In this document: piece by piece, positions 1-11,299 of the stretch
Position numbering within the stretch: position 1 is the stretch's first letter
How the letters are laid out: each line of letters opens with the position of its first letter
NCBI RefSeq assembly: GCF_000003855.2
Contig: NW_003101681.1
Span: 1,743,893 to 1,807,892 of the forward strand
DNA: 64,000 nt
Origin: Blastomyces gilchristii SLH14081
Lineage: Eukaryota; Ascomycota; Eurotiomycetes; Onygenales; Ajellomycetaceae
Reading direction: 5' to 3'
Program-made: the position numbers and the translations under genes
Notes under the pieces: model-generated
Told to the model about the DNA's origin: nothing
Database searches by the model: none
The model's input: the letters and a program-made list of their open reading frames with translations, nothing else

Positions 1-1417
1 CTCGGCCTTTCGAGGCAAAGAGAGGCGAGGGTGCGTCCATACATATCCCCATCTGGAAACTTCCTTCTTCCCGTATAAATCTAGTAGTCTAATCCTTTAT
101 TATCCCTTTTTTCTGGTCTATCTCGAATGCATCGCTCCAAAGAGTCGCAGTAAGATTACAGACTAGGCGGAGGAGAGGAAGAAGAAGGGTTGTTGCATTT
201 CCCTCTTTTTTATTATTATTGAAATAATACGCGTTGCGCTGTTCGCAAAGTTTCGGAACGGAGGGATGAATGAAATGAAGTGGCGGCCGGAGGGATAATT
301 CGACGGTTAAACTAGCCAATGCAGCTGGATATTAACAAGCGTAGTAGTAGAAGGGCAAGAAGATGAAAAATGGAGATGAAGAGACGGATGAAAGGAGAGG
401 ATCAAAAAGGATAACCAAAATAGCCACCAGATGAGGCTGAGGATTATGATTAAGAGTGCCTAGGTGGTGGGTGGGTGGCCGAAGAGAATAATACCCAAAA
501 GGGAAAAAGTTAAAAACAAAAGCCAAGAAATATCTGCCGTCCCCATGTTTCTTACCAGTACGCAATACTCCGTACGGTATGCAGCATCCCCCGTAGGTAA
601 GGTAGGCTAATTCAGTAGAAATACAGTTACCGAGCCATGCCTATTATGGATTGAGTTCTTCTTCGTCAGTTACTGTTTTTGGTTGAACCCTTCCCTTCCG
701 CTAAACTGTGTCTAGAACAAGAAAGTCTTAGCTCGCCAATGACGCGTATGCTCGTGGGGCCGGTTGGGGTTGATACAGCCAATCAGAGACCTACCACAAT
801 GCACTGCACCATCCCTTGTCATCAAAAACCAGCCTTGGATCGACAGGGATAATTGGTACGACTCTCGTATTGGCCATATCGCTTTTGGCCAGACTTTTGG
901 CTGGGATGGTGTTTTATAATGTATCGTCTGGTATTCAAATATACTATCTGGATGTGGAAGGAAGAATAGAGAGGAGAGATGCAATGGATATATATATTAG
1001 ATAATGACGAACAGGTTCAGAACAAAGATGAAGAAAATGAAGTATGACAGTATTCACCTCTGAATATCATAAAAATTTTGTTCTTAATTAAGAGAGTATC
1101 AAGTTGAATTACCTGTCCTGGGGTGTTCGGATAAGGAACCGCTTAATAGCATCAACGGTGGCAATTATTTATAAAACAAAAAATGGAAAGAAGTCGAAAG
1201 AAATAACAGAGAGAGAAGAATATAGCAGCTTCATCGCGTAGAGTGCAAGAATTGAAGCTTTCTCAAAGAAGCGAAATTAAAAAAAAGCAGTGCATTACAA
1301 ACCTAGCCAAAGCAAATAAAAAAGCAAGAGCAAACTTGGTATCACGATGAGCGGTTATATATATAGGGATTGATATAAAGACACCAAGGGACCCCTTATA
1401 TAACATATATTCCGTTA
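1..1417. other. Intergenic region, no gene seen
   Basis: Mixed-composition DNA upstream of the 3' end of the acyltransferase gene. Short open frames on both strands have no recognisable domain and no convincing splice pattern. The last 200-300 bases presumably carry the acyltransferase 3' UTR. I see no RNA gene and no repeat family here. Confidence 0.6.
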
Positions 1418-1686
1418 TCACAGCTTCGCGCTCGAGCCCAATGGCGTCCGTCTGCGCTGTTTTGTAGACACGTCAACCTCTTCCGCAGACTCTTCTGCTG
1501 CGGCTGCAACTTTGAACACCTCCCGACCTACCGAATCGGTCATGGTGAGCACGCGAGAGGATACGGTTGCTCCATCTCGTCGGTTTTTCCTGAAGGATTG
1601 GAAGTGTCAGCTCCGATCAACGGGGGCGGGGGACCTTATTATGTAAATAATGAAAGGAAGAAAAGGGCGGAAATAAAGGAGGGGCG

Positions 1687-1744
<58 letters not shown>

Positions 1745-4405
1745 GAGGGCGGTTACATACCCTTCGCGCCGCGACTGGGCTATTAGGGACATAAAGTCCC
1801 ATAGCTTGCCCCGGGCTAGGAGTTTGCCTGTTTTTGCATCGCGCTCAGGCATCCAGCTGGGAGCTAGTCTCATGGTGGGCGCTTGGCTTGTCTTCACATC
1901 CTTCATCCTCGGTCTTGTGACGATGATGATTCTTTCTTCCTCAAATCGCTGATATGCGTTTTTAAGGGTTTCTTTGTTGACGGCTTCGAAATATGACAGA
2001 TCACCTTGGTGGTAGAGCGTTTTGCCCAACTTTTTTTTGGTGGTTAATATTGTGTACATACTGGTGGGAAGATGCAGGTTTTGGGTGATATCTTACCAGT
2101 TGAGCGCTGTCCTGTGCTTTTTTCATATCAACCCAAGGCGACTTGGGGCCATTATTGAGGGGTGGAGTCAGTCCCATAAGCGATACAGCTCCAAGCCAGC
2201 TTGCTTCAATAAAAGGCCAGACAAGGAAGCAGTAGAAATCAAAGTTTTCTCTGCCGCATTGGCGTTCTTCATCGCTTAACTCGACATATGTCGGTATGCC
2301 TGAGGGGTCTCTTGTGATTTTTATTACATTGTCTCGTTCTAGTCCATTAAGCGTCTTCTCGAGATTGTGGGCTAAGCCGTCTGGTGGGAAGATAAATTCT
2401 CCTCGGAAAAGCTTGAGAAGAGGTTAGTTGAGAAGAGAATATATTTACTCACAACGAGTAAGATATGAATACATCGTCTTACCTGGGACAAGAAGGTCAC
2501 TTGGGTCACCAGCTCATCATAGCTGCTGCGCTGGTTCATCGGGCCACCCCCTTGCTTTACACGGGCATACATAGCAACGGACACCAATGCCTCTGTGATG
2601 AAGAGATGAATCGTCATATTCCTGTAAAAAGAAAGCTGGAACCGGTCCACCGCGTAGAAGGTCTGTTCAGCAAGCCCGCCAATTGCACCGACTAATTTTG
2701 GCCCGAGAACTTCGATGGCTCGATCAACGACCTGTTCCGTCGGGGCTCTGTAGAAATGCGCTACTCTTCCGCCCTGGGCACGAACTCGGTCGCAGAGCCA
2801 ATCAACACGGCGCACAAGTTCAGTTTTACCAACACCACGCCCCCGGAGCGTAAGGAGAACCGTGCCAACGAGTGCCGTCGGCATTACAACGGAGACGTTA
2901 TTGATGTCTGAGAGCACGCGATATCCCAGGGTTCGGAGGAGACGACCTCTTTCCGCACTTCCCATTTTCACTTGTATTTCGCCGTTATTGGGGAGATTGT
3001 ATATTCTAGCGCACTGCTCCGCGACAAATGCCTTCAGACTCCATGGCTCGTGGAATCTGACGTCAACTCTACCAAGCTTGAGTGACAGGACTGACGAAGA
3101 ATTAAGGAAATCAACTAAATTTTCTTTTTGTTTCGGCTGTCCCAGCAGCTCACTAATATATGATCTGATCAGAAGTTCTTAGCATAGGTTTATCTTCAAG
3201 GCGCTCGTGTTTGTTAATATACATACTCAGTTTCAATAACTTTATCGTACTGTGTGCTCACTGGGCAGATGATCGCGTCTTCGACTCGACCGGAAGCAAC
3301 GCTATCTAGGAGAAAGCTGAGGATACCAAACTTCGGGGGTAGGAGCTTTCCCGTCCTTGACCGACCGCCTTCTACGAAACATTCGAAATTAAACCCTTCC
3401 TTTAATAGGGTATCAACATACGCCTGTACAAGTGTATGGTACAAGGGGTCGTCGCCAAAAGTTCGACGGATCCACATGGCACCTAGAACATATTGTCAGC
3501 CCTCAAGGAAAACCATTGCATAGGATGAAAGTTTGCTCGGAATTGTGATAAGGATAAGACCTACCTGCATGTTGCAAGAAACTCCCAAGGAAAGATATAT
3601 TCAAGTTATCTCCCGCCACAACCACGGGCAATCCAATTCCAAGACGGTAGCAAATTAATTGCAGGGATACATAGTCTACATGAGATCTGTGGCAAGGTAA
3701 AAATACAATAGATTGCTTATTTTTTGCTGCGGTTTCCGCGACCGACCTCAGACGGAGAACTTCTTCACTAGAAACATGAATGCCTATATAATCTGCATAA
3801 GTACCCGATATTTCTATGTTTGTTCAGATAAAATCAGTTTAAAAACGTACGTACGTACCTTGATGATATGCTCGCGTAAGAAGCTGTGTACAAAGATAAT
3901 AGGCTCCCCGTATAAAGTTTTTGCCTTCCATTTTGCAAATCATATTTTCCATCATCGTGTCGACGACTTCTCTTAAATTAGCCTCAATCTCGTTCTTTCG
4001 TCTTAATCGAGGGTCATTGCCTTTTTTCGACTTGTCGGGTTCCAGTAACCCTTGTTCTTCTTCCACTCGCGATCGCAACTCTGCCAGTTCAGTAATCTTC
4101 GCCTTCAATAACGGATTACTCAGGATATTTGACTTCATTTTCTCTGCGAAACCAGGATAGAATATTGGCTGGCCAATAATCTTATCATAGGCTCGCCATC
4201 CTGTTCCTGACACAAACAAGCTGACTTCGCGCAAGAACTCAAAGGGGTTCTCTCGGAAGCGTGCCATGTTCCGCACAAGCTCCCGTTCAGTGATGCCATC
4301 TTTGACATCTGGGCCACCGGTGAAGCCCGTTGGATGTACAGTGACCCGATCTCCGACGATCTCTAGATCTGGGGCCATATGGCCTGCATCCTTTGGAGAA
4401 GACAT
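1418..4405 (-). CDS. Dihydroxyacetone-phosphate / glycerol-3-phosphate acyltransferase, PlsB/GNPAT type, predicted peroxisomal
   Basis: Acylates DHAP or glycerol-3-phosphate in the first step of ether-lipid or glycerolipid synthesis. Seven exons read on the minus strand: 4405-3859, 3783-3565, 3482-3227, 3164-2483, 2411-2097, 2029-1761 and 1589-1418. They total 2460 nt and encode 819 aa. Introns are 62-82 nt except the last (171 nt). Family motifs are intact: the H-x4-D box HRSHVD (residues about 214-219), FVEGGRSRTGK (about 291-301) and ICPVSTQYD a little further on. The protein ends in A-K-L, a canonical PTS1 peroxisomal signal also found (from memory) on animal GNPAT, which favours the DHAP acyltransferase role over the ER or mitochondrial GPATs. 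The start is the ATG of MSSPKDAG. An in-frame ATG 12 codons upstream (4441) is possible. The gene is divergent from the pantoate ligase. The exact substrate is inferred. Confidence 0.9.
1687..1742. repeat. 56-nt poly(A)/poly(T) tract inside the last acyltransferase intron
   Basis: An uninterrupted run of 56 A on the plus strand, read as poly(T) in the minus-strand transcript. It lies between the donor GTATGT (1760) and the acceptor CTTCAG (1590) of the last intron, so it acts as an oversized pyrimidine tract. The host intron is more than twice as long as the gene's others. Confidence 0.95.
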
Positions 4406-5030
4406 GATGCTGTGACTGTACTCTGTACTTGTTGTTATCAAATGATATTAGGTAACGCGAGAAAGGCTTGATCAAGGAGAGACGCGCCCGCCAATATGCC
4501 ACTATCGAACAGTTCAGCGCGCAAGGTCGACGAAGACACCAAATCTCTCCTTCTTCAAGTACGGCCAACCTCGGGGGACGCGAACTGTTGAGCTTTCCTT
4601 AGTTCATTTTCGCCGTGCCTCGTCTGGTCTGGGTCCGTCATGATGCTCCTTAATATCCTCAACAATCCCAAACTCCAACCTCGGCAATACGGTCACATGA
4701 TGCCAACTGGACGGAAAGTGCGCACGTGACCATGACGTATCCAACCATTGTTCGGCAATTTGCACTCTTTTTGCTACAATCTCGATGTTAAACAACATCA
4801 AACTATTTGCGAACAGTGTTACAGAGGACAACAATGCTGTTTGCAATTGCCTATTATATATGAGCAATGGGGCTTTCAATTGCCCCATAATGTAAAGCTG
4901 GATATATATCTCATAGACTCTCTTTTCTCTCCATGTCATTTTGTTCTCTCTTCTCTAGTTTCATTCCGTTGTAGCTTATGGCTGCCATTCTTTAACATAT
5001 AACATCAATAAGCTTCAACAAAGTCCTACC
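4406..5030. promoter_or_regulatory. Divergent intergenic region between the acyltransferase and pantoate ligase genes
   Basis: About 625 bp between two divergent start codons, expected to hold both promoters and 5' UTRs. A TATATA-rich stretch near 4855-4860 and CT-rich stretches near 4920-4960 lie before the plus-strand gene. No specific binding site is claimed. Confidence 0.5.
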
Positions 5031-5061
5031 ATGGTGTCACGCTGGCTGAGGCGATTTTCCT
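5031..5061 (+). other. Possible alternative first exon of the pantoate ligase gene (mitochondrial presequence)
   Basis: An ATG in strong context (TACCATGG) at 5031 opens a 31-nt exon. A donor GTGGGT at 5062 and an acceptor CACAG at 5118 would remove 57 nt and join it in frame to the main reading frame at 5119. The new N-terminus would read MVSRWLRRFS followed by LTPSWRS, which is Arg/Ser-rich, amphipathic and without acidic residues, as in mitochondrial presequences. The unspliced ATG at 5085 has a poorer context (CTGCTATGT). If not spliced, the 5031 ATG is a 12-codon upstream ORF. Confidence 0.5.
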
Positions 5062-5084
5062 GTGGGTAACTCTAGATTTCTGCT

Positions 5085-6203
5085 ATGTTGCTTTGTTCCA
5101 ATGGCTTACACCTCACAGTAACGCCGTCATGGCGTTCCAACAACAACAATGGCGCTCCTAACTCCCGAGAGGCGCCCTTTTCGGTATTTCGAGATGTACC
5201 CGCGCTCCGGCAATACCGAAAGCAGCTGCTTCTGTCCAAGAGAACCGTTGGGTTAGTCCCTACTATGGGCGCACTGCACGATGGCCATCTGTCTCTAATC
5301 CGCCAAGCCGCTATCGAGAACACGGACGTGTTTGTTAGTATCTTCGTTAATCCAACCCAATTCGGAGTGAACGAGGACCTGGACAAATATCCAAGGACGT
5401 GGGAGGCAGACATCCAGAAATTAAAAGAACTAGACGAGGAGCTAGCAAGTGCAGCGTCTGGCGACGGGTGCCTCGCAAGGACTGGTTCGGTGCGAGGACG
5501 AATCTCTGCAATTTTTGCCCCGACGAGCAATGTCATGTATCCGACGCTCCCACCAACCTCTGAGCTAGATGGATACGGCTCGTTCGTTACAATCACGCCC
5601 TTAGCAACACTACTGGAGGGAGCTTCGCGGCCTGTATTTTTCCGAGGAGTTGCCACCGTGTGCATGAAACTGTTCAACATCATGACACCCGACCGAGTCT
5701 ATTTTGGCCAAAAGGATGTGCAACAGACGGTCATCATCAAGCGGATGGTAAAGGACCTACATGTCGGGACTGATGTGAAATTAGGGCCTACAGTACGAGA
5801 AGCGGATGGTTTGGCCATGAGCTCGCGGAATGTGATGCTTGGTGCGAGACGACGCAAGGTCGGACTTGTATTGTATAAAGCGCTCAAGGAGGCGGAGAGG
5901 GCATACTTGTCAGGTAAGCGGGCCCGAGAGGAGATCCTGGGACCTGCGAACCGACTCGTGGAGTCCATTGCTCGTGAACAACAAGCGCTGCCACCTCTGG
6001 AGCGGGCAATATTCGAGCTCGACTACATTTCGCTCGCGGATGTGGATTCACTCGAAGAATTGCAAGTTGTAGATGGCTCGAAAGGTGCCGTCTTAAGCGG
6101 CGCTGTAAAAATGCTACCCTTGGAAAGCCCGCAGCCTGGCGAGGATTGCGGGGAGAATGGGGGTGATAACCCTGTGAGATTGATTGACAATATCATTCTC
6201 TGA
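5085..6203 (+). CDS. PAN6: Pantoate--beta-alanine ligase (pantothenate synthetase)
   Basis: Condenses pantoate with beta-alanine using ATP, the last step of pantothenate (vitamin B5) synthesis. An uninterrupted frame of 372 aa covers the whole PanC fold. The ATP-binding PTMGALHDGH (residues about 59-68, the HIGH-like signature) is followed by FVNPTQF, then RGVATV, YFGQKD (usually FGEKD) and LAMSSRN, the KMSKS-like loop. The segment around residues 120-165 is longer than in bacterial PanC, as is usual in fungi. The start at 5085 is the simplest model. A spliced start at 5031 that adds a mitochondrial-like presequence is listed separately. The gene is divergent from the acyltransferase on the minus strand and sits upstream of DBP7 without functional linkage. 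The function is secure; the exact N-terminus is not. Confidence 0.93.
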   Translation: MLLCSNGLHLTVTPSWRSNNNNGAPNSREAPFSVFRDVPALRQYRKQLLLSKRTVGLVPTMGALHDGHLSLIRQAAIENTDVFVSIFVNPTQFGVNEDLDKYPRTWEADIQKLKELDEELASAASGDGCLARTGSVRGRISAIFAPTSNVMYPTLPPTSELDGYGSFVTITPLATLLEGASRPVFFRGVATVCMKLFNIMTPDRVYFGQKDVQQTVIIKRMVKDLHVGTDVKLGPTVREADGLAMSSRNVMLGARRRKVGLVLYKALKEAERAYLSGKRAREEILGPANRLVESIAREQQALPPLERAIFELDYISLADVDSLEELQVVDGSKGAVLSGAVKMLPLESPQPGEDCGENGGDNPVRLIDNIIL

Positions 6204-6745
6204 TGGCGGTTTTGAAGGATATATGAATGGGATGAATTGTTTCGGCTGGTTTATTTTTGAAATAGACTATCTATGTTATCTATCAACCAATGAATTTCGG
6301 GCAGTTATCTAATGAGATTATTTGAATAACCCTACGTTCTTATCCACTCGCTGTATGGTATGGTCGTGATTGGACTTGTGCATGGGAGAAAATACTCTAT
6401 CAGATTGCTGTGGTTGGTGAAAATTTAAGCTGTTCAAACCTGGATCGTACTGACACTGACATAGTGTTTATGGGAAGGCGTATCGAGATATTCTACTGTA
6501 GAATATTTTAATAAAATCCATTCTCTTCAACAGCTACAGAGTCATTTTGATGCCACTACAAAGTACGAATTTATGGCCTTCGGTAATCCAGAACCAGATC
6601 TCTTCTCGGCGTGTTTGCTCATTTGTCAAACATTACCGGAAAAACTCAACCCAATATCTAATTCTGAAAGACAAAACACAGAGCCACAAACCTGGATAGG
6701 ATCATAGGAAGGGAGACGAACATTCCCCGTCTACTATCTGGCATC
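6204..6745. other. Intergenic region: PAN6 3' UTR and DBP7 promoter
   Basis: About 540 bp without a coding signal. The first part is AT-rich 3' flank and the last 100 bp lead to the DBP7 start codon (context GCATCATGG). No RNA gene or repeat is seen. Confidence 0.5.
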
Positions 6746-9106
6746 ATGGCGGATGATGGCATGCTCTTGAACTTCAATTTGGGTGATGGTATCATTAAAA
6801 CCCAGCAAAAGTTCAAAGGTGGGACATGGAAAGATCGCCTTTCAGTAAAGAAAATCGCCCTTCACCGTCAAAATAAATCCAAATTTCCCAACTCCGAAGA
6901 CCAGGATCATGCCTGGCGGAAAGATGGAACAGGGAACCCGAATAGAGTTGAAATACCATCCCCTCGACCAGCCAAACGGCAGAGGGTCGATGACGATTTT
7001 AAACGGTCTTCGTTGTCGTCGTATCGCGTTAGCGGGCACACCCCTACTTCTACGAACGTCGGCAGCAGCAATAACAGGGGGAATACTCAAGGCAACCAAG
7101 CTCGCAAGAACCAGAATCAACCGCGTGAGATCATCTCCTCCCTTTTCTCCTTCAACCCCGCGCCTCTTTCTGCCGTCGAGCCACCGAAAACAGACGAAGG
7201 CGCCGAGCCTTCTAAACCCTCAAATGCGCCCCTCATCGATGGAATTGATACCTTCACATCCTTGGGATTATCCCCGATGCTTGCAGCGCACCTGATGACA
7301 AAGCTTGAATTTAAGGCTCCGACGGCCGTTCAGAAAAGCGCCATATCGCAGCTGTTGAAGGAAGAATGCGATGCGTTCATCCAGGCCCAAACCGGATCGG
7401 GAAAAACATTGGCATATCTGCTTCCTCTAGTTCAGCGACTGATTAACTTGTCAAGCACCAACGGGAAGGCTTTTGAGCGGACGAGCGATGGTTCGGATAA
7501 CGCTGCTGTGCATCGAGATTCGGGACTTTTTGCTATCATCCTTGCTCCTACGAGAGAGCTATGCAAACAAATATCCGTTGTGTTAGAGCAATTGTTACGG
7601 TGTGCGCATTGGATCGTTGCAGGCACGGTTATTGGTGGGGAGAAGAAAAAATCCGAAAAGGCAAGGTTGAGGAAGGGGTTGAATATTCTTGTGGCTACGC
7701 CTGGTCGTTTGGCTGATCATTTGGAGAATACCAAGGTGTTGGATGTTAGTAATGTCAGGTGGCTAGTCCTTGATGAGGGGGATCGGCTTATGGATTTGGG
7801 CTTTGAGGAGGAGATTCAGGGGATTGTGAAAAGGTTAGATGAGAGACAGAAATCAAAGGGAATCTCGGGATTGCCTGCCAAGCGAGTTACAATATTGTGT
7901 TCTGCGACTTTGAAAATGAATGTGCAGCGGCTAGGGGAGATAAGTCTCAAAGACGCTGTGCATGTCCAAGCTGACCCGGATGACGAGGACGACGAAACGA
8001 AGACGAATAATACTGGTACCAACTCCGAGTTTTCGGTCCCTGCACAACTTAAACAATCGTACGCAGTGGTTGCTGCGAAGCTACGACTCGTTACTCTTAC
8101 GGCGTTGATGAAACGAACATTTGCCAGGAAAGGCTCTGTTATGAAAGCAATAATTTTCGTTTCTTGTGCGGACTCCGTGGACTTCCACTTCGAAGCTTTC
8201 TCCAGGCAAGATTCAGACAACAAAAGCGGAGGGAAAGAGCTCAAAAATACCGAAGCTTTGCTTCCCACCAAACCAGCATCCATCCATGGAACAGTTGCGC
8301 AAGCAACAGCCTTCTCGAACCCTACTAATCCAGTCACGATCTATAAACTTCATGGCTCACTTCCTCAACATGTCAGAACTTCAACTCTCTCTGCCTTCTC
8401 CCGCCAGGGTGAAGCAGCTGTTCTGATCTGCACTGATGTCGCAGCTCGTGGCCTTGACCTACCAAACGTCGATTTTGTAGTCGAGTATGATCCTGCCTTT
8501 AGCTCAGATGACCATCTCCACCGAATCGGCCGAACTGCAAGATTAGGACGCGACGGCAGAGCCCACATATTCCTCCTTCCCGGCAACGAAGAGAAATACG
8601 TCGAAATTCTAAAACGCGGCTATCGAGACGGCGGCACTAAAATTTCCTGCATAGATGTGAACGAGTCGTTGAAGCGTGGCTTTGGAGGGAACACCGAATC
8701 GACGAGTAAGGGCTGGGAGGAGAAGGCAACAGAGTGGCAACTTGACATTGAGCGCTGGGCGCTTGAAAACCCGACCATCCTCGAGATGGCCAGACGAGCC
8801 TACCAGTCTCATATCCGCGCTTATGCCACGCATATTGCTAGCGAACGAGATATGTTTAACATCAAGGATCTCCATTTAGGCCATTTGGCCAAGAGCTTTG
8901 CGCTGCGCGATAGACCCGCTAAGATCAATGTTCCTGGCCTTCGACCCGGTAAAGAAGATACGAAGAAGGAATTCAAGGCTGATAGGAAGGGAGCTAGGGA
9001 TGGTGCCCAGGCCACCAAGGACACGAATACCTCTGATGCCGCACGTAAAATGCGGGCGAAGATGAAGGAACATATGGCAGGGGCAAATGAATTTAATATC
9101 GCGTAA
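6746..9106 (+). CDS. DBP7: ATP-dependent RNA helicase Dbp7 (DEAD-box, 60S ribosome biogenesis)
   Basis: A nucleolar DEAD-box helicase needed for early 60S pre-ribosome assembly. A single exon encodes 786 aa, close to the yeast protein (about 740 aa). The N-terminal 160 residues are basic and low complexity, like a nucleolar targeting region. The core follows in order: Q-motif region (about 166-196), AQTGSGKT (about 214), APTREL (about 267), VATPGR (about 316), LDEGD in place of DEAD (about 341), SAT (about 386), TDVAARGLDLP, and HRIGRTARLGR (about 592). DEGD at motif II is normal for the Dbp7 subfamily and supports this name over other DEAD-box members. The C-terminus is Lys-rich. The start MADDGMLLNF matches what I recall of fungal Dbp7 N-termini. 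It converges with ASA1, leaving 99 bp between the stop codons. Confidence 0.95.
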   Translation: MADDGMLLNFNLGDGIIKTQQKFKGGTWKDRLSVKKIALHRQNKSKFPNSEDQDHAWRKDGTGNPNRVEIPSPRPAKRQRVDDDFKRSSLSSYRVSGHTPTSTNVGSSNNRGNTQGNQARKNQNQPREIISSLFSFNPAPLSAVEPPKTDEGAEPSKPSNAPLIDGIDTFTSLGLSPMLAAHLMTKLEFKAPTAVQKSAISQLLKEECDAFIQAQTGSGKTLAYLLPLVQRLINLSSTNGKAFERTSDGSDNAAVHRDSGLFAIILAPTRELCKQISVVLEQLLRCAHWIVAGTVIGGEKKKSEKARLRKGLNILVATPGRLADHLENTKVLDVSNVRWLVLDEGDRLMDLGFEEEIQGIVKRLDERQKSKGISGLPAKRVTILCSATLKMNVQRLGEISLKDAVHVQADPDDEDDETKTNNTGTNSEFSVPAQLKQSYAVVAAKLRLVTLTALMKRTFARKGSVMKAIIFVSCADSVDFHFEAFSRQDSDNKSGGKELKNTEALLPTKPASIHGTVAQATAFSNPTNPVTIYKLHGSLPQHVRTSTLSAFSRQGEAAVLICTDVAARGLDLPNVDFVVEYDPAFSSDDHLHRIGRTARLGRDGRAHIFLLPGNEEKYVEILKRGYRDGGTKISCIDVNESLKRGFGGNTESTSKGWEEKATEWQLDIERWALENPTILEMARRAYQSHIRAYATHIASERDMFNIKDLHLGHLAKSFALRDRPAKINVPGLRPGKEDTKKEFKADRKGARDGAQATKDTNTSDAARKMRAKMKEHMAGANEFNIA

Positions 9107-9205
9107 AATAATAACTAATGTCGGTTTCTAGCGTTAGGGAGCCGTAATGCCTTTTTTTTTATCGTAAAAGATTAAAATAGAAGAAAAATAAAACTTGCAT
9201 AAAAT

Positions 9206-10772
9206 TCAATAAATATCCCAAAGTGATATCTTCCCGTCTTTCGATCCGGCCGCAAGCCAATGTGTAAATTGCGCCTTCTTGCTCCGCTGCTCTTTTATTG
9301 CTGCCAGCGATCCGAGCGGATGGGCAAGGTTAAGCGCCATGCTTTCCGGCTTCGTATTTGTATCGCGAGTACTTTCAGGCGCCGTGCCCGTATCATCTGT
9401 ATTTACGACGGTATTCCTTTCCATAGCAGCATTATTATTTTCATCATTTTTATTCGAGTCGCCAATATCTGCAAACGCAACGGCATAACAACCTTCATTA
9501 TGCCACTTCAAAACGGCCAACTCCCTCATGCTTTTGCACGAGTAGACTCGAATTCTACCATCCCATCCGGCCGTAGCAAATACTTTCCCATCGTTTCGTG
9601 TTTGCAGGCCCTGCTGACCAGCATGCTTTGTGTTCAAAAGTTTCAGTGGCGTATCCGTCTTTGCTGAAATCGATGGCTTTGATGGAGCGACAGTGATAGC
9701 GACGGGATGTTTGGCAAGGATTGCATCGGCGGACGATGAGAAGAAGAAACGATCCTTTTGTTTCTCCAAAGGGGAGAGAGCGATAGAAAGAACTGGCTGG
9801 GAATGCGCATGGTTGATATATATCCTTTCCCAGCTCCAAGATAGCGGCTGATCGAAGCTCACTCTTTCTACGGCACCAGGCGACCTTTCTCTATGTACCA
9901 TAACCCGACCATCTTCATAGCCCGAGATAAGGTATAAATTCCCCTGGGGTGCTCTGAACAGCTCGAGGGCCATTACCATCCCCGTGTTTATTGATGGATC
10001 AGGAGATATGGTCGATACGCGCTTTTCAGATGGTAGGTGGAATATATCTATCCCGCCGGAATTAAGGGCGTTGGGCACGGCTAGGAAGAAAACATGTGGC
10101 TGTTTCGAACTCTCTCCTTCCGGAAGTTGAGTGTCTCGCGTATTGAAACCTTGAGTATCTGAGGTCACCATCTTAGCTGAGAAGATGCGACAGAGCGCAA
10201 ATGCACAAAAATTTAACGCATTTACGGATAACGAATGAAGCATCCAAGGTTCGCTTCGTGACTGGGCACCCTTTGATTCATCAACGGGTAATTCTTTAGT
10301 TAACCCGTCTTCATCGGCGAGATTTAAACGCCAAACTCGGAGTTTATGATCTCGACCATGTCTGTAGGAGGGATCATTAGGTGCATCAAAACGGATAATA
10401 TAGAGCATAGCCTTAGAAGTATGAAAAGGGAGTATATGCGACAACATACGTAAATATCCACCTTTCACTGTCACTTCCTTTCCCCTCTGCATCCTGATTC
10501 GAGCGAAAGACGACTCCTTCAACCCCAAGAACAGCAGATTCATGGGCTTTCCACGAAGCAACAGCCCGTTTCGTACTCATATTCCAAACAACTACCCAGC
10601 CATCTGAATCACCGGAGATAAGTCTTGAATTCATACTATAAAAATGGAGGGCGTGTATTGGTGATCCATGGCCGCGAAGGATATATAATGGAGTGGCAGG
10701 CGGCAGTTTGCCTGTTGTTCTGTCCACCTCACCTAGAGCGGAGAAGGGGTTTGAGGATGCAGAAGATGACAT
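9206..10772 (-). CDS. ASA1: ASTRA-associated protein 1, WD40 repeat protein
   Basis: A WD40 beta-propeller subunit of the ASTRA assembly, which works with the Tel2-Tti complex and Tra1 in maturation of PIKK kinases and chromatin regulators. Two exons, 10772-10450 and 10361-9206, are separated by an 88-nt intron (donor GTATGT, acceptor CCTACAG). The spliced frame is 492 aa. WD40 features include YILRGHGSPIHALHF near the N-terminus, SGDSDGWVVVWN, GRDHKLRVWRL straddling the splice junction, SGYEDGRVMVH, ATAGWDGRIRVYS and the C-terminal AAGSKDGKISLWDIY. A Thr/Asn-rich insert sits between the last two blades. The name rests on this N-terminus, the overall length and the C-terminal SLWD motif. It is divergent from the flavin-oxidase-like gene and convergent with DBP7. 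Confidence 0.88.
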
Positions 10773-11299
10773 TCCGAATCTTCAGTAGATAAATAAATTT
10801 TGAAATGATCGATAATTATATTTTATTAATCGAGCTGCTTGGATGTTTTAAACATGTCGTATACCATATGTTACTGGGTTTGGAGTTTGAAGTTTGCACG
10901 TCTGTACGGGTCGTCTGGAAGATGAACTTATCTTATCAGATCATCACAAGAGGAGTTGAAATAACTAGTTAACTAGTTACTGCACTAATCCATTCCAAGG
11001 TTAGGCCCGGGTGATCCAACACACCCGCCAGAGGTTCCATTGTTTGGGGAGACCTTAATGCTTTATGGCTACGAGAACTGTGGTGTCATGAATCGCGATT
11101 TACATCATTAGATACGCTATTCTTAAACATCTATCTTTTTTTTTGGACCAATACGAAGCTCTCCATCTGAAGGACGATCTGATCCTGGATGCGATATTCG
11201 TACGGTTCTCACCATATTGGCCCGGCTCTGAATCTGTCAGTTCCATGTACATACACCGCTACCTATTGCGAACTCAGGAAACATCACAAGCGTACAAAC
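10773..11299. promoter_or_regulatory. Divergent intergenic region between ASA1 and the oxidase-like gene
   Basis: About 527 bp between two divergent start codons, which must hold both promoters. It contains a short palindromic patch near 10965-10976 (AACTAGTTAACTAGTT). Open frames that extend upstream of 11300 on the plus strand are not conserved in type with the domain that follows, so I treat them as leader. Confidence 0.45.

Noticed and set aside
1607..2059. 150-codon minus-strand frame with a long poly-Phe stretch
   Set aside because: It is the acyltransferase exon read through the poly(T) intron. The spliced frame restores a family-like C-terminus with AKL.
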